Source of the DNA: Hydractinia symbiolongicarpus
Taxonomy: Eukaryota; Cnidaria; Hydrozoa; Anthoathecata; Hydractiniidae
Direction: 5' to 3'
NCBI RefSeq assembly: GCF_029227915.1
Contig: NC_079883.1
Coordinates: 23,808,001-23,872,000, forward strand
Length of the DNA stretch: 64,000 bases
Shown: piece after piece, positions 63,716-64,000 of the stretch
How the letters are laid out: each line of letters opens with the position of its first letter
Numbering within the stretch: position 1 is the stretch's first letter
Notes under the pieces: generated by a model
Told to the model about the DNA's origin: nothing
What the model saw: the letters and a program-made list of their open reading frames with translations, nothing else
Database searches by the model: none
Translations under genes and position numbers: made by a program

Positions 63716-64000
63716 TAATACACATTACAATTTACATTGTGCTGATAGATACAAAATATTATGTTAAAAATAGTAAGCACGTTAATATATACCTTAGGAA
63801 TACAAGCAACACGACCCTCATTCTTCTTGGTTATGACTTGGTTAGATTCGCTCATTTATTTAGACTTGCCCCTTGGAAAAATAGTAGACGAAAAGAGGTT
63901 TTTATCCGAAGTGTTCAGATTGGGGGTAGAGGTGACTGTCGATAAAATTTTTTAAAGGGCTTTACAAAATTTCCTTGTAGTGACGAATCAGTGAATTTTT

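Overview
This is eukaryotic, AT-rich, intron-rich animal DNA full of small transposons and minisatellites. Exon-intron structure with GT-AG splicing, metazoan-type ABCC10, NDUFA5, D-aspartate oxidase and glutamate carboxypeptidase II genes, an interstitial TTAGGG stretch and Harbinger, Tc1/mariner, LINE and Ty3/gypsy remnants fit an early-branching metazoan. A cnidarian, perhaps a hydrozoan, is my inference. The host genes carry an acceptor-like AG only 6-10 nt before the ATG, which would suit spliced-leader trans-splicing as known in hydrozoans.

Layout. 1-108 is probably the last coding stretch of a + strand gene that starts outside the window. 1563-2094 is a Harbinger-type element with a TAA target duplication and a nuclease fragment. 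2389-31311 (- strand) is one complete 31-exon ABCC10 (MRP7)-like transporter gene of 1574 codons, rebuilt exon by exon with consistent phases. Its introns hold a 2-kb 46-bp satellite (8002-10006), several MITE-like elements, a 2.4-kb element with ~230-bp inverted ends (21979-24409), a LINE 3' end and, on the same strand, a truncated GPCR reading frame (16725-17363). 32124-33113 (- strand) is an intronless D-aspartate/D-amino-acid oxidase. A Tc1/mariner-like non-autonomous element (33157-34158) sits only 43 bp upstream of its start and carries a 53-bp tandem array.

34.3-50.1 kb is a transposon-dominated gene desert. It holds a 2.6-kb inverted-repeat element containing a small-hairpin array (34300-36931), a CR1/L2-like LINE with a long RT ORF (37014-38408), a 3.36-kb DNA transposon with 33-bp inverted ends, a perfect 9-bp target duplication and spliced PHD-finger coding exons on the - strand (39066-42420), a decayed Ty3/gypsy pol fragment, a second LINE 3' end, and a 2.7-kb CAGT-ended element with a nearly perfect 421-bp tandem duplication (47349-50071). 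A CTTCTC hexamer array follows.

51497-63472 (+ strand) carries NDUFA5 (single coding exon) followed head-to-tail by a complete 17-exon M28 peptidase gene of the glutamate carboxypeptidase II/NAALADase family (742 codons, all zinc ligands present). The host genes are unrelated housekeeping/metabolic genes; I see no operon-like functional logic beyond adjacency. The most noteworthy item for follow-up is the 39066-42420 transposon.
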